A DNA stretch of 35,552 nucleotides from Balneolaceae bacterium (GTDB lineage: Bacteria > Bacteroidota > Rhodothermia > Balneolales > Balneolaceae): NCBI GenBank assembly GCA_007131725.1, contig SLPZ01000060.1, positions 1-35,552 on the forward strand, given 5' to 3'. Made by a program: the position numbers and the translations under genes. The notes under the pieces are model-generated. The model saw nothing but the letters and a program-made list of their open reading frames with translations, did not search any database and was not told where the DNA came from. Positions 9,612-18,318 of this stretch are shown here, in pieces. Numbering within the stretch: position 1 is the stretch's first letter; every line of letters starts with the position of its first letter.

Positions 9612-11891
9612 CTATTCTGAAATGACCTTCAGTTTCGCCGCACGCAGCATCAACGTTTTTTGTCCTCGATTTTTAAAAAATACAACCACTTTCGAGTCTC
9701 TGCCGGAACCGCTTCGCTGTACTATTTTACCGGGCCCGAAAGCTGGATGCAGCACGTGAATACCCGGTCTGAATGGGTCTTCATCGTATTCGTACTCATA
9801 AGTGATATTATTTTTTGAAGATTTTTCCGACTTTTGCGGCTTTTTCCAGTCATATTCAATTTCGCTGAAATTGCCTTTACCTGGTTTGTGGTTGTTATTC
9901 TGGCGAATCGTTGCCCCGGTTTCTGTGCGAACCACCCCGGGATCTACTTCGTCCAGAAACCTCGATCGAACCTGGCGTTGCTCTTCACCAAACTTATACC
10001 TCATTTTGCTGTGGCTGAGGAACAGTTGTTTTTGTGCCCTTGTAATAGCCACATAAAACAGCCTGCGCTCTTCTTCAATATTGGCTTCTTCTCCGTCTCG
10101 CGCACCCATGGGGAAGAGATTTTCCTCCAGCCCCACTATAAACACCACCGGAAACTCCAGGCCTTTAGAAGCGTGCACCGTCATCAGAGTAACGGCCGGG
10201 ATGTTTTCGTCATATTTGTCTGCGTCGGTTATTAATGTGATTTCCTGCAAAAAAGATGCAAGGCTGGGCTTTTTTGTGCTCTGCTGATAGTAGGCGATTG
10301 CATTTTGCAGTTCCAGAACATTATCGCGGCGGGTGAGTGCCTGGGCACTGTTTTCTTCAACAAGGGCTTTCATGTAACCGCTCATTTCCAGCATTTTTTT
10401 TGTGACTTCCAAAATGGCCGTGCCCGATGCAAGCTGAGCTCTCAGCTTGTCAATCATATCCACAAAGCTGCTGATGCGGGATTTTGCCGGTTTGTAAAAG
10501 TCGTACGATTCCACATCATTAATAATACTCCATACACTGCGCCGCTCGGTTCTGGCTTTTTTCAGGATATCGTTGAGCGTTTTATTCCCGATTCCCCGGC
10601 TCGGTTCATTGATGATTCTCAGCAGCGCTTGTTCATCCTCAGGGTTCACCAGAAGTGTCAGATAGGCAACCACATCTTTAATTTCTTTTCGCTGATAAAA
10701 TGACAGCCCGCCCACAAGTTGGTAGTCGATATTTTTCCTGCGAAATGATTCCTCAAAAATCCTGCTCTGATAATTTGTGCGGTACAGTACGGCAAAATCG
10801 TTGAACGCGTAACCGTGCCTCAGTTTCAGGTCTTTGATGTAGTTTGCAATCCGGTTGGCTTCATCCCGCTCGTCAAAATTTTCGAGGAGTGTCACCGTCT
10901 CGCCATTATCGTTATCCGTCCACAGCGTTTTCTGAAGCTGCTTCTCATTTCTTTTGATGATTGAATCGGCGCATTGCAGAATCAGTTTTGTAGAGCGGTA
11001 ATTCTGCTCCAGCGGAATTTCCACGGCGTTTTCGTAATCCGATTTGAAATTCAGAATATTCGAAATGTCGGCCCCGCGAAACGAATAGATGCTCTGGGCA
11101 TCATCACCCACAACACAGATATTCTGATACTTATCGGCCAGCAATTTGGTGACTTTGTACTGGGCGTGATTGGTATCCTGGTATTCATCAATTAAAATAT
11201 ACCGGAATTTATCCTGATATTTTTCAAGCACATCAGGGTTTTCGTTGAATAGTTTAACCGGCTTGATGAGCAGGTCGTCAAAATCCATGGCGTTTGCCTG
11301 TTCCATGCGCACCTGGTAAACATCATAAACCTGGGCGGTAATATCGTCCAGTGTACTGAAAACAAATTTTGTTTTATAAGTATCCGGCAGGATTAATTGG
11401 TTTTTCGCATCGCTGATTTTTCGCTGAATTGTTCTCGGTTTGATCTCTCTCGGATCATAGCCCAGTTCTTTTAAAATCAGCTTGACGGCATTTTCCGAGT
11501 CGCTGGTGTCGTAAATAGAAAAATTTGAGGAAAACCCGATTTTGTCGGCTTCAAACCGCAAAATTTTTGAAAAAATGGAGTGAAACGTTCCCATCCACAG
11601 CTCCGAAGCTTTTTCACCGATTAAGTTTGAGATACGTTCCTGCATTTCCCGGGCGGCTTTATTGGTGAATGTAAGCGCCAAAATATTGTGGGGCATGGCG
11701 TGATGTTTCTGCAGCAGGTAGGCAATTCTATAGGTCAGAACCCTTGTTTTACCGCTGCCCGCACCGGCAACAATCAAAAGCGGGCCTTGTACATGTGAGG
11801 CTGCCTTGCGCTGCTGCTCGTTCAGTTCGCTGATAAAATCGGCGCTTTTTTCCGGTTTTGATGAATCAGGTTGTAGCGTAAATTTTCGCAT
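9612..11891 (-). CDS. pcrA: ATP-dependent DNA helicase, UvrD/PcrA type
   Basis: Superfamily 1A 3'-5' helicase acting in nucleotide excision repair, mismatch repair and transcription-replication conflicts. Seen in the 759-aa protein: Q-motif LNEQQRKAA, Walker A GAGSGKT, Walker B DEYQDTN, motif III GDDAQSIYSFRGA, motif IV EQNYRS, motif V VHASKGLEFPVVF and motif VI YVAITRAQ. The C-terminal part (FRPGIHVLHPAFGPGKI to the end) is the small Tudor-like domain of PcrA/UvrD that contacts RNA polymerase. It is divergent from the toxin-antitoxin pair upstream, sharing a 245-bp intergenic region. The name could equally be uvrD; the family call is firm. Confidence 0.95.
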   Translation of the reverse strand: MRKFTLQPDSSKPEKSADFISELNEQQRKAASHVQGPLLIVAGAGSGKTRVLTYRIAYLLQKHHAMPHNILALTFTNKAAREMQERISNLIGEKASELWMGTFHSIFSKILRFEADKIGFSSNFSIYDTSDSENAVKLILKELGYDPREIKPRTIQRKISDAKNQLILPDTYKTKFVFSTLDDITAQVYDVYQVRMEQANAMDFDDLLIKPVKLFNENPDVLEKYQDKFRYILIDEYQDTNHAQYKVTKLLADKYQNICVVGDDAQSIYSFRGADISNILNFKSDYENAVEIPLEQNYRSTKLILQCADSIIKRNEKQLQKTLWTDNDNGETVTLLENFDERDEANRIANYIKDLKLRHGYAFNDFAVLYRTNYQSRIFEESFRRKNIDYQLVGGLSFYQRKEIKDVVAYLTLLVNPEDEQALLRIINEPSRGIGNKTLNDILKKARTERRSVWSIINDVESYDFYKPAKSRISSFVDMIDKLRAQLASGTAILEVTKKMLEMSGYMKALVEENSAQALTRRDNVLELQNAIAYYQQSTKKPSLASFLQEITLITDADKYDENIPAVTLMTVHASKGLEFPVVFIVGLEENLFPMGARDGEEANIEEERRLFYVAITRAQKQLFLSHSKMRYKFGEEQRQVRSRFLDEVDPGVVRTETGATIRQNNNHKPGKGNFSEIEYDWKKPQKSEKSSKNNITYEYEYDEDPFRPGIHVLHPAFGPGKIVQRSGSGRDSKVVVFFKNRGQKTLMLRAAKLKVISE

Positions 11892-12136
11892 CTTTCGGGG
11901 TTACTTCAATCTTCGGCGGATCGGACTCAAAACTACGAATTATTACGGACGGGATTACACAAAAATTATCGATTGATAAAATCTGTTTTTTCCAGATCGT
12001 AAGTGGATTGTTATTGAATCAAATGAAATTTCCTCAAGCATAGCTGAGTGTAATCTTGATAAAAATATGTAATTCGCTTTTTGAGCGTTTATTTATTAGA
12101 ATTATTCACAGAACTTAATATCCAAATATCAGAAGT

Positions 12137-12373
12137 ATGAACAATCAGCTTAAGCATCGATTAATCGATAAGATTTTGGTCAGTAAAGACGAAAAACTGC
12201 TCTCTGCAATTGATCAGATTTTGGATTCTGTATCTGATCAAACTACCGGCGACGCTCTTACCAAAGAACAAAAGTTGATGCTTGAAATGAGTGAACAAGA
12301 CATTAAGAATAATGAAACCATATCACAGTCGGAGTTAGATAAAGAAGATCTTACATGGCTTCGCGAGAAATAA
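12137..12373 (+). CDS. Putative antitoxin of a RelE/ParE-type system
   Basis: A 78-aa protein with a helical N-terminus (MNNQLKHRLIDKIL) and the C-terminal pattern LTKEQKLMLEMSEQDI...ISQSELDKEDLTWL. I recognise this layout from antitoxins paired with RelE/ParE toxins in Bacteroidetes, where the C-terminal part wraps the toxin. The gene overlaps the next one by 19 nt in another frame, the usual arrangement for an antitoxin translated before its toxin. Autoregulation of the promoter upstream is expected from the family, but I see no clear operator palindrome. It is divergent from the helicase gene. Confidence 0.75.
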   Translation: MNNQLKHRLIDKILVSKDEKLLSAIDQILDSVSDQTTGDALTKEQKLMLEMSEQDIKNNETISQSELDKEDLTWLREK

Positions 12374-12663
12374 TTTGGACGAAAACAGCACAAAAACAGA
12401 GAAGAGCATTTCTGGAATACTGGCAAAAACGGACAGGATCTGCTGATTATTCAATCAAATTATTGACACTCACATCAAAACGAACCTCTTATATCTGTGA
12501 ACACCCGGAATTTGGACAACAATCAGAATTTCCAGATACAAGGGTTACATCTCTTGGCCATTTTAGCATTTATTATAAAATCTCACTCTCTGCCATCATC
12601 ATTACGGCTTTCTGGGATAACCGGCAAGATCCTAAAGATTTATACAATCTATTGAACAAATAA
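12355..12663 (+). CDS. RelE/ParE-family toxin
   Basis: A 102-aa basic protein of the RelE/ParE fold: N-terminal IIWTKTAQKQRRAFLEYW (beta strand plus helix), a central RTSYICEHPEFGQQSEFPDTR, then HFSIYYKISLSAIIITAFWDNRQDPKDL, where the final strand and WDNRQDP motif are typical of the fold. It starts inside the antitoxin gene (ATG at 12355, 19-nt overlap), implying translational coupling. The target (mRNA at the ribosome or gyrase) cannot be decided from sequence. The gene appears intact. The next gene (glycerate kinase) converges on it, with about 50 bp between and no visible terminator. Confidence 0.85.
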   Translation: MASREIIWTKTAQKQRRAFLEYWQKRTGSADYSIKLLTLTSKRTSYICEHPEFGQQSEFPDTRVTSLGHFSIYYKISLSAIIITAFWDNRQDPKDLYNLLNK

Positions 12664-12714
12664 TTTGAGATTAATCAATTATCTATTTCTACATAAAGCA
12701 AGCAATATTCCCAA

Positions 12715-14031
12715 TTACTTCTGCATCAAAACAATCTGAATATCCATCACATTATTGCCGGTCGGGCCTGTGATGATGTGGCCGCCGAATTTTTCAAAAA
12801 AGTGATAACTGTCGTTGGCTTCAATAAAGAAGTCCGGATCAAGGTTTTTCTTTTTGGCTTCAAAAAATGTGTTTTGGTCAACAACACCTCCGGCAGCATT
12901 AGTTGGCCCGTCTATACCATCGGTACCAGCACTTAAAAACGCAATATTTTCATCAATTTTTTGCAGGCGTCGGGCCATCCTCAGGGCGAGTTCCTGGTTT
13001 CTTCCGCCAAGCCCGTCACCGGTCACCTTCACCGTGCATTCACCGTAAAACACCAAAGCATGCTTACCGTCCGGTTTCTCTCTCATTTTTTCGATATGCT
13101 CTACAATATGCTCTTCTAAATCATTAATCAGGCCGGTCCAAGCAGGATGAATCAGTTCCGTTTCAAACCCGGACTCTTCCAGTATTTTATGGGTCTGTCC
13201 GGCAACTTTGGATGCCGATGATACGATCCATACCTCGTGATTTTCAATTTCTTTGGTTTTAAAAATTCTGCTTTCTGAGGCATCTTTTTTTGAACTGATG
13301 TGATTTTTCACCGAATTCGGCAGCTTATCCCAGATTTCATATTTATGGAGCACATCAAAAGCATCCTGGTACGAAATTTCCTGAGCTGTTGTAGGCCCGC
13401 TACCGATATACCGCAGGTCATCATCGGGCACGTCGGAGATGATTAAGTCAAGAAGAGTTTTGTTTTCAAAATAGGACAGCATCTGGCCGCCTTTCACCTG
13501 AGAGATGGTTTTGCGAACAGTATTCACTTCATGGATAGAAGCACCCGATTCCAAAAGAAGCCTGAATACATCTCGAATATCATTCATGGATACATTTTGA
13601 ACCGGCCGGCATAACAGTGCAGAAGTACCGCCTGAAATCAGGTTTATGACAACAGAACCATCCGGGATGTTTTTTACAAGGTCAAATAGTTCTTCAGTGG
13701 CCCGTATACTGCTTTCATCCGGAAGGGGGTGAGAGCCCTGAACCATTTTGATAGTTTTCAGATCCGATTCAGAATCCGGAGGTGCAATTATCAAACCGTC
13801 TTTGATTGAGTTGCCCAGAATCTTCTCCATCGCCTCGGCCATGGTGGGAGAAGCTTTCCCGGTTCCAATCACATAAATATCCTGATCTTTACCAACGGTA
13901 AATTCTGTATCGTAAATTCGTAATTTTCCCGTTTCCTGATTCCAGGATACAATTTCGGGCAGAAATTCTTTAGGATTAACATTTTTCAGGATAGATTTAA
14001 ATACTGAAACAGCTTCTTTTTTGAGATTCAT
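12715..14031 (-). CDS. gckA: Glycerate 2-kinase (MOFRL/DUF4147 family)
   Basis: Phosphorylates D-glycerate to 2-phosphoglycerate with ATP, feeding glyoxylate, serine or tartrate breakdown into glycolysis. The 438-aa protein carries the family marks: IGTGKASPTMAEAM near the N-terminus, QGSHPLPDE, the Gly-rich LISGGTSALLCRP and GSGPTT, and in the MOFRL domain GGRNQELALRMA followed by SAGTDGIDGPTNAAGG. Length is normal and no key segment is missing. The symbol follows the GckA/TtuD type and is a family assignment. A perfect 6-2-6 palindrome lies about 70 bp upstream (14101-14114) and may be an operator. Confidence 0.9.
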   Translation of the reverse strand: MNLKKEAVSVFKSILKNVNPKEFLPEIVSWNQETGKLRIYDTEFTVGKDQDIYVIGTGKASPTMAEAMEKILGNSIKDGLIIAPPDSESDLKTIKMVQGSHPLPDESSIRATEELFDLVKNIPDGSVVINLISGGTSALLCRPVQNVSMNDIRDVFRLLLESGASIHEVNTVRKTISQVKGGQMLSYFENKTLLDLIISDVPDDDLRYIGSGPTTAQEISYQDAFDVLHKYEIWDKLPNSVKNHISSKKDASESRIFKTKEIENHEVWIVSSASKVAGQTHKILEESGFETELIHPAWTGLINDLEEHIVEHIEKMREKPDGKHALVFYGECTVKVTGDGLGGRNQELALRMARRLQKIDENIAFLSAGTDGIDGPTNAAGGVVDQNTFFEAKKKNLDPDFFIEANDSYHFFEKFGGHIITGPTGNNVMDIQIVLMQK

Positions 14032-14100
14032 AATAGCTTCTTTTGCAGATGATCATTTCAAAATATGACAACACAAGGTATAAAGATTTTCTGAGTTTGT

Positions 14101-14114
14101 GTTAGTAAACTAAC
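14101..14114. promoter_or_regulatory. Palindrome upstream of the glycerate kinase gene
   Basis: GTTAGT-AA-ACTAAC is a perfect 6-bp inverted repeat with a 2-bp centre, 70 bp before the kinase start. It is the size of a dimeric repressor or activator site. The assignment to this gene rests on position alone. Confidence 0.35.
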
Positions 14115-14195
14115 AAGATTTTATGTTGAATCGGTTCGAGTGGTTAGCAATTTACAGTTGACAATACGTAAATATCCCGCTACTATTATTGCGGC

Positions 14196-14370
14196 AACAG
14201 GTTCCTGTTTGTTGTGATGAACGGGATGAAAAGGGAATCCGGTGAAAATCCGGAACTATCCCCGTAGCTGTAAGCTCAAATAATGTGTTAACCTCACAGT
14301 ACCACTGTCCGGTTTTTGTAGCCGGGCGGGAAGGTTGTTGACACTGAGTGAGTCAGAAGACCTGCCTGTT
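14196..14370 (+). promoter_or_regulatory. Cobalamin (adenosylcobalamin) riboswitch
   Basis: Strong match to the class: AAAGGGAATCCGGTGAAAATCCGG in the J/P3 region, cccCGTAGCTGTAAG, a CCACTGT...GGGCGGGAAGG segment, and the B12 box GAGTCAGAAGACCTGCC. The closing helix pairs AACAGG at 14196-14201 with CCTGTT at 14365-14370. After the aptamer come two hairpins (14373-14385 and 14385-14403) in the leader that could form the expression platform. It controls the TonB receptor that follows: with bound cobalamin, expression should fall. Confidence 0.96.
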
Positions 14371-14502
14371 TGCTGAATTATTCAGGCTTTCGGAGGAAAG
14401 GCCGGGAATGCAGTTTCGCAACAATCTGTATCTGCGAATTTCATACCCAACTTTTTTTCATCGAAAGCTCATCGGTTAACAACAAAATACAGGACAAAAA
14501 CC

Positions 14503-16407
14503 ATGAGCAAAATCATCATCTCTATTATAGCGGGGGCAATGTTTTTTGCCTCAGAATTACAAGCACAATCTTTCACAGCTCCGGCAGATACACTACTGCT
14601 GGATGACATTGTGGTAACCGGCACTAAAATTCCCATGTCGCTTCGCGAAACCACCCGGCCGGTTGTGATCATTGGCAGGCAACAAATCGAACAGGGGAGC
14701 AGCCGGGATTTCTCCCAATTGCTTCATCAGCAGAGCGGAATCCGGGTTAACAACTCTCAGGGTACGCCAAGCGGCAACCAAAGCCTGTTTATGCAGGGAG
14801 CGGGCGGCGAATATACACTGATTTTGATTGACGGAAAACCGGTCAGAGACCCCTCCGGGGTGGGTGGTGCCATCGACCTGCGATTGCTGCCTCTGCACAA
14901 AATCGAACAGGTTGAAGTTCTGAAGGGCAATCAGTCAGCCCTGTATGGCTCGGATGCATTGGCAGGCGTCATCAACATTATCACACAAAAACCGCAACAG
15001 GAAAAAGCAGCCGGAATGGGTTCTTTATCATATGGGGCTTTTAACACCTTCGGCAGTTCTGCAGGTGTGAATGGCTCACCTCATAAGAAATTTAGCTACA
15101 ATTTCCAGGCAAGCCGGGAATCGAGTGATGGCATCAGCGCTGCAGCCGATCCCACCGGGGAAGGAAATTTTGAACGGGACGGATTTACTCACCAATCGAT
15201 TTACGGAAGTTTGACATTTCAACCGGCCGGCGGGTTCAGCATTTCACCCGGTTTTTCCTACTCCGATTACGACGGTGACTATGACGCCGATGCCTTTATT
15301 GATGCACCCAACACATTCGGCATTACCATGTTCAATCCGTCCATTCAATCCCGGTTTGATGGAGATAAGTTTACTTTGAACAGCAACTACAGCTATACAA
15401 AAACCGACCGGATTTTTTCATCGGAGTTCGGAGATGATGAATATGAAGGCAGGTTCCACAATCTTGATCATTTTCTGGCTTATGAACTATTAGAAAATGT
15501 AACCCTGCTTGGCGGATTTGAATATCAGCATGGATCCATGCCGGATTTTGAAGAAGGCGACAGCAGGTTGTCTGACTCATTTATCAGCCCATACGCCACT
15601 GCAATTTTTTCAAATATAGCCGGGCTCTCGGTAGTACTGGGCTACAGGCTGAACAGCCATTCGGAATATGGCAGAAATTCATCGTTTAACATTTCGCCAG
15701 CATTTCAGCTATCAGAGAATTTCAAGGTTTTTGCAGCTTATGGTACCGGATTTAAAGCGCCTACCCTGAATGAACTTTTTGGCCCGTTTGGCCCCAACCC
15801 GGATCTTGATCCGGAAACAAGCCGCGAATACCGATTCGGGTTCGAGTCGTTTCTGCTCAATCAAAACCTGAAAATCAGCGGTACAGTTTTTAACCGTACG
15901 ATTGATGATCTGATCGTTTACACGTTTGATCCGGGATACATCAACCGGGACAGGGAAGAAACCACCGGGTTTGATTTATCAGCAAACTGGTTTGTTACTT
16001 CTTCGATGGCTTTGGGTGCGTTTTATAATTATCTCTCCGGGGAAACAATTACCCTGGATGATGCAGGAAGTGTTCTGGAGTCGGACGGGCTGATCAGAAA
16101 ACCAAAACACAATGCTGGTTTTAATTTATCATATCGTTTTGGAGAGTCAGTCTTTGTTCAGATTGATGGTGAAATTGTAGGAGATCGTACAGACCTGTTC
16201 TTCAATCCCGAAAATGATTTCATCCCGGAAGAGGTCAACCTGGACAACTATGTTTTGATGAACCTCTTTGCAGAATACAGTTTGCTGAATGAGAAACTAT
16301 CCATTTACGGCACGGTAAGAAATTTATTGAACTCGGATTTTACGGAGGTGTACGGCTTTAATACAATGGGGATCCACGCACAAGGCGGTGTACGGGTGCG
16401 TTTTTAA
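14503..16407 (+). CDS. btuB: TonB-dependent cobalamin receptor, BtuB-like
   Basis: Outer-membrane transporter of 634 aa. Residues 1-22 form a signal peptide (cut near LQAQS). A TonB box-like DDIVVTG follows, then the plug domain (IEQGSSRDFSQLL, IRVNNSQGTPSGNQSLFMQGAGGEYTLILIDGKPV, VEVLKGNQSALYGSDALAGVINII) and a 22-strand barrel ending in VRVRF with a terminal Phe. The cobalamin riboswitch directly upstream identifies corrinoid as the cargo, as for btuB elsewhere. No periplasmic binding protein, ABC transporter or cob genes lie next to it, so it stands alone here. ATG 14503 is supported by the signal peptide. Confidence 0.92.
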   Translation: MSKIIISIIAGAMFFASELQAQSFTAPADTLLLDDIVVTGTKIPMSLRETTRPVVIIGRQQIEQGSSRDFSQLLHQQSGIRVNNSQGTPSGNQSLFMQGAGGEYTLILIDGKPVRDPSGVGGAIDLRLLPLHKIEQVEVLKGNQSALYGSDALAGVINIITQKPQQEKAAGMGSLSYGAFNTFGSSAGVNGSPHKKFSYNFQASRESSDGISAAADPTGEGNFERDGFTHQSIYGSLTFQPAGGFSISPGFSYSDYDGDYDADAFIDAPNTFGITMFNPSIQSRFDGDKFTLNSNYSYTKTDRIFSSEFGDDEYEGRFHNLDHFLAYELLENVTLLGGFEYQHGSMPDFEEGDSRLSDSFISPYATAIFSNIAGLSVVLGYRLNSHSEYGRNSSFNISPAFQLSENFKVFAAYGTGFKAPTLNELFGPFGPNPDLDPETSREYRFGFESFLLNQNLKISGTVFNRTIDDLIVYTFDPGYINRDREETTGFDLSANWFVTSSMALGAFYNYLSGETITLDDAGSVLESDGLIRKPKHNAGFNLSYRFGESVFVQIDGEIVGDRTDLFFNPENDFIPEEVNLDNYVLMNLFAEYSLLNEKLSIYGTVRNLLNSDFTEVYGFNTMGIHAQGGVRVRF

Positions 16408-16421
16408 TTTAAAGTGAGTTC

Positions 16422-16603
16422 GAGATAAAAATGATGATAAATGGTTACAACGTCATATTGAGCGCAATTCCGATGGTGCCTTTCCATCGGAATGAAGTCG
16501 AAATATAGAGTTTTCGACTTCGTTCCGACCAGAAAGCGGTCGGAACTGCCACATAGTGATCCCTGCGGGGCGCTCAAACTGACGATACCTTTAATTTTAT
16601 CTC
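16422..16603. repeat. MITE/REP-like intergenic repeat, copy 2
   Basis: Bounded by terminal inverted repeats GAGATAAAA (16422-16430) and TTTTATCTC (16595-16603). Internal hairpins are ATTCCGATGG/CCATCGGAAT, GAAGTCGAAA/TTTCGACTTC and TTCCGACC/GGTCGGAA. The same hairpins occur in copy 1 (4977-5142), where the last one reads TTCGGCC/GGCCGAA, a compensating pair change. It begins about 15 bp after the btuB stop. No target-site duplication is clear. Confidence 0.8.
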
Positions 16604-16744
16604 AAAACACATAAATTTAAGGGTGATTCTATTCTCCAACCCTTTGGGTAATAAAGAAAAATAAATGAAATCAAATGGGTACCCCGATTTCCCTGTCTCG
16701 GAGTAATTCATTAGAGTCATGTCAACAATTGAATGTCGGATCTG

Positions 16745-16835
16745 AGACTTCCGAAGTCTACATCGACACTTTCAAAAGGTTTGAAAGATATTATTAGTCA
16801 ATGTTTTATTAAAACCTGAAAGACTTCGGAAGTCT
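16745..16835. repeat. Paired 15-bp near-palindromes with an internal hairpin
   Basis: AGACTTCCGAAGTCT (16745-16759) and AGACTTCGGAAGTCT (16821-16835) are exact reverse complements, and each is nearly self-complementary. Between them CTTTCAAA/TTTGAAAG makes a 3-nt-loop hairpin. TTTT follows the right copy. The element lies in the gap between btuB and ftsE (convergent) and could act as a terminator for btuB or be a small mobile repeat. The rest of the 16604-16867 gap shows nothing recognisable. Confidence 0.65.
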
Positions 16836-16867
16836 TTTCCATCCAGCAATCCACAATTGACGTAAAA

Positions 16868-17545
16868 TCAAAGCACCTTGATATTTTCGAGTTTACCGTC
16901 AGAAATCTGAACCGTTCTTGCGGGAAACTTCCGGATTACTTCATAGTCGTGCGTAACCATTAAAACGGCCATGCCCCGGTTGTTGATTTGGCGCATCAGC
17001 TCCATGATGGATGCGCTGGCTTCCGGGTCGAGGTTCCCGGTGGGTTCATCGGCCAGAAGAAGCCGCGGTTCGTTGGCGAGGGCGCGGGCAATCACCACCC
17101 GCTGTTTTTCTCCGCCGGAAAGGTCGTTCGGCATGGAGTTGCGTTTATGGCTGAGGCCAACCAGTCCCAAAACTTCAAGTACACGGCTTTTTATGAATCC
17201 TTTATTCTGGCCGGTTACCCGAAGCGAAAAGGCTACATTTTCAAAAACATTGCGGTCTGAAAGCAACTGAAAATCCTGAAAGACCACGCCCAGTCTGCGC
17301 CTCAGGTAGGGAATTTTTCTGTCAGGAATATTTGCCACATCATAATCGGCAACTTTAACCATCCCTTTATCCGGTTTTACATCACTGTACAACAGCTTAA
17401 GAAAAGTACTTTTCCCGACACCGGTTTTTCCGATCACATAGCAAAATTCTCCCACATCCAGCGAGAAATCTACACTATCCAGTATTCTGTTTTGCCCGTA
17501 GGCAACCGAAACATTTATCAGTTCAATTACACCGTTTCCGCTCAT
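16868..17545 (-). CDS. ftsE: Cell division ATP-binding protein FtsE
   Basis: ABC ATPase that works with the membrane protein FtsX to control cell-wall hydrolases at the septum. The 225-aa protein has Walker A GKTGVGKST, the Q-loop (VFQDFQLL), signature LSGGEKQRV, Walker B LLADEPTGNLD and the switch His in VMVTHD. The length and the DEPTGNLDP segment fit FtsE/LolD/MacB-type ATPases; FtsE is favoured by the closeness of the N-terminal half. No ftsX is adjacent. It is the last gene of an operon with the methyltransferase and pdxA: its ATG overlaps the methyltransferase stop by 4 nt (ATGA). Confidence 0.85.
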   Translation of the reverse strand: MSGNGVIELINVSVAYGQNRILDSVDFSLDVGEFCYVIGKTGVGKSTFLKLLYSDVKPDKGMVKVADYDVANIPDRKIPYLRRRLGVVFQDFQLLSDRNVFENVAFSLRVTGQNKGFIKSRVLEVLGLVGLSHKRNSMPNDLSGGEKQRVVIARALANEPRLLLADEPTGNLDPEASASIMELMRQINNRGMAVLMVTHDYEVIRKFPARTVQISDGKLENIKVL

Positions 17546-18318
17546 TGTAAAACCATGGTTATTCGGAGGCTTTTCTTGTGTGCCGGTTTCAGCTCAAAAC
17601 CGTCGTACGCCTGCAAGATAGTGAAATCTGTTTTCTTTATGAGAGATTTGATGTGATCAAAAGTATAAATTTTCTGTTGATGCTCCTCTTCGAAAACCTG
17701 GGTCGGCTCATCAGATTCGGGATCCATCACCTCGATATGAAATTTGTTAGTATGAATTTGATTTACAGCATCATAGCTGCTTTTTCGTTCATACCTGAAT
17801 TTTCCTTTCAGGTGCCTTCGTTCTTCGTTCAGGTATTTGATGGCTTTCCTTGAATTACGCGGTGTTGTGAAATCATAAATAAATATTCCGCCGGGTTTCA
17901 GTACTTTTTTAACTTCCGAGTGAAGTTTCAGAATCTCTTCATTGCTGTGTAGATAATTAAGGCTGTCGAACACCATGTACACTACATCGAATTTTTTATC
18001 CAGCTTGATTTCCAGGAAATTCATCGTGATAAACTTAATTTCCGAGTTAACCCGGGCTGCTTTTCGTTTTGCAATCCGGATCATATCTGCCGAAGCATCG
18101 GTGGCGGTGATATTGTAGCAGTCCAGCTCCTCGAGATAGAATGCAATGGTACCGGTGCCGCAGGCCAGCTCCAGTAATTCAACCGATTTGGGTTTGTGCT
18201 GGAGGATGATCTCGTCGATATAATCCGACCAGGTTTCGTAATCCACATCGGTCATCACCAGGTCGTAAATATCGGCTATAACGGTGTATGGCGAACTTTT
18301 TTGGGTGGCTAAACTCAT
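17542..18318 (-). CDS. Class I SAM-dependent methyltransferase
   Basis: A 258-aa Rossmann-fold methyltransferase. Motif I is LELACGTGTIAFYLEE (about 49-64), followed by an acidic residue at the end of strand 2 (ATDAS), FDVVYMVFDSLNYL as the motif around strand 4, and LKPGGIFIYDF as the later motif. These bind S-adenosylmethionine. The substrate cannot be told; the group includes small-molecule and rRNA/tRNA enzymes. It starts 4 nt inside the pdxA stop (ATGA) and overlaps ftsE by 4 nt in the same way, so the three genes are translationally coupled. Confidence 0.85.
   Translation of the reverse strand: MSLATQKSSPYTVIADIYDLVMTDVDYETWSDYIDEIILQHKPKSVELLELACGTGTIAFYLEELDCYNITATDASADMIRIAKRKAARVNSEIKFITMNFLEIKLDKKFDVVYMVFDSLNYLHSNEEILKLHSEVKKVLKPGGIFIYDFTTPRNSRKAIKYLNEERRHLKGKFRYERKSSYDAVNQIHTNKFHIEVMDPESDEPTQVFEEEHQQKIYTFDHIKSLIKKTDFTILQAYDGFELKPAHKKSLRITMVLQ

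Noticed and set aside
14370-14606. Short frame between riboswitch and btuB
   Set aside because: It runs through the riboswitch expression platform and into the btuB gene in another frame; no support for a protein.
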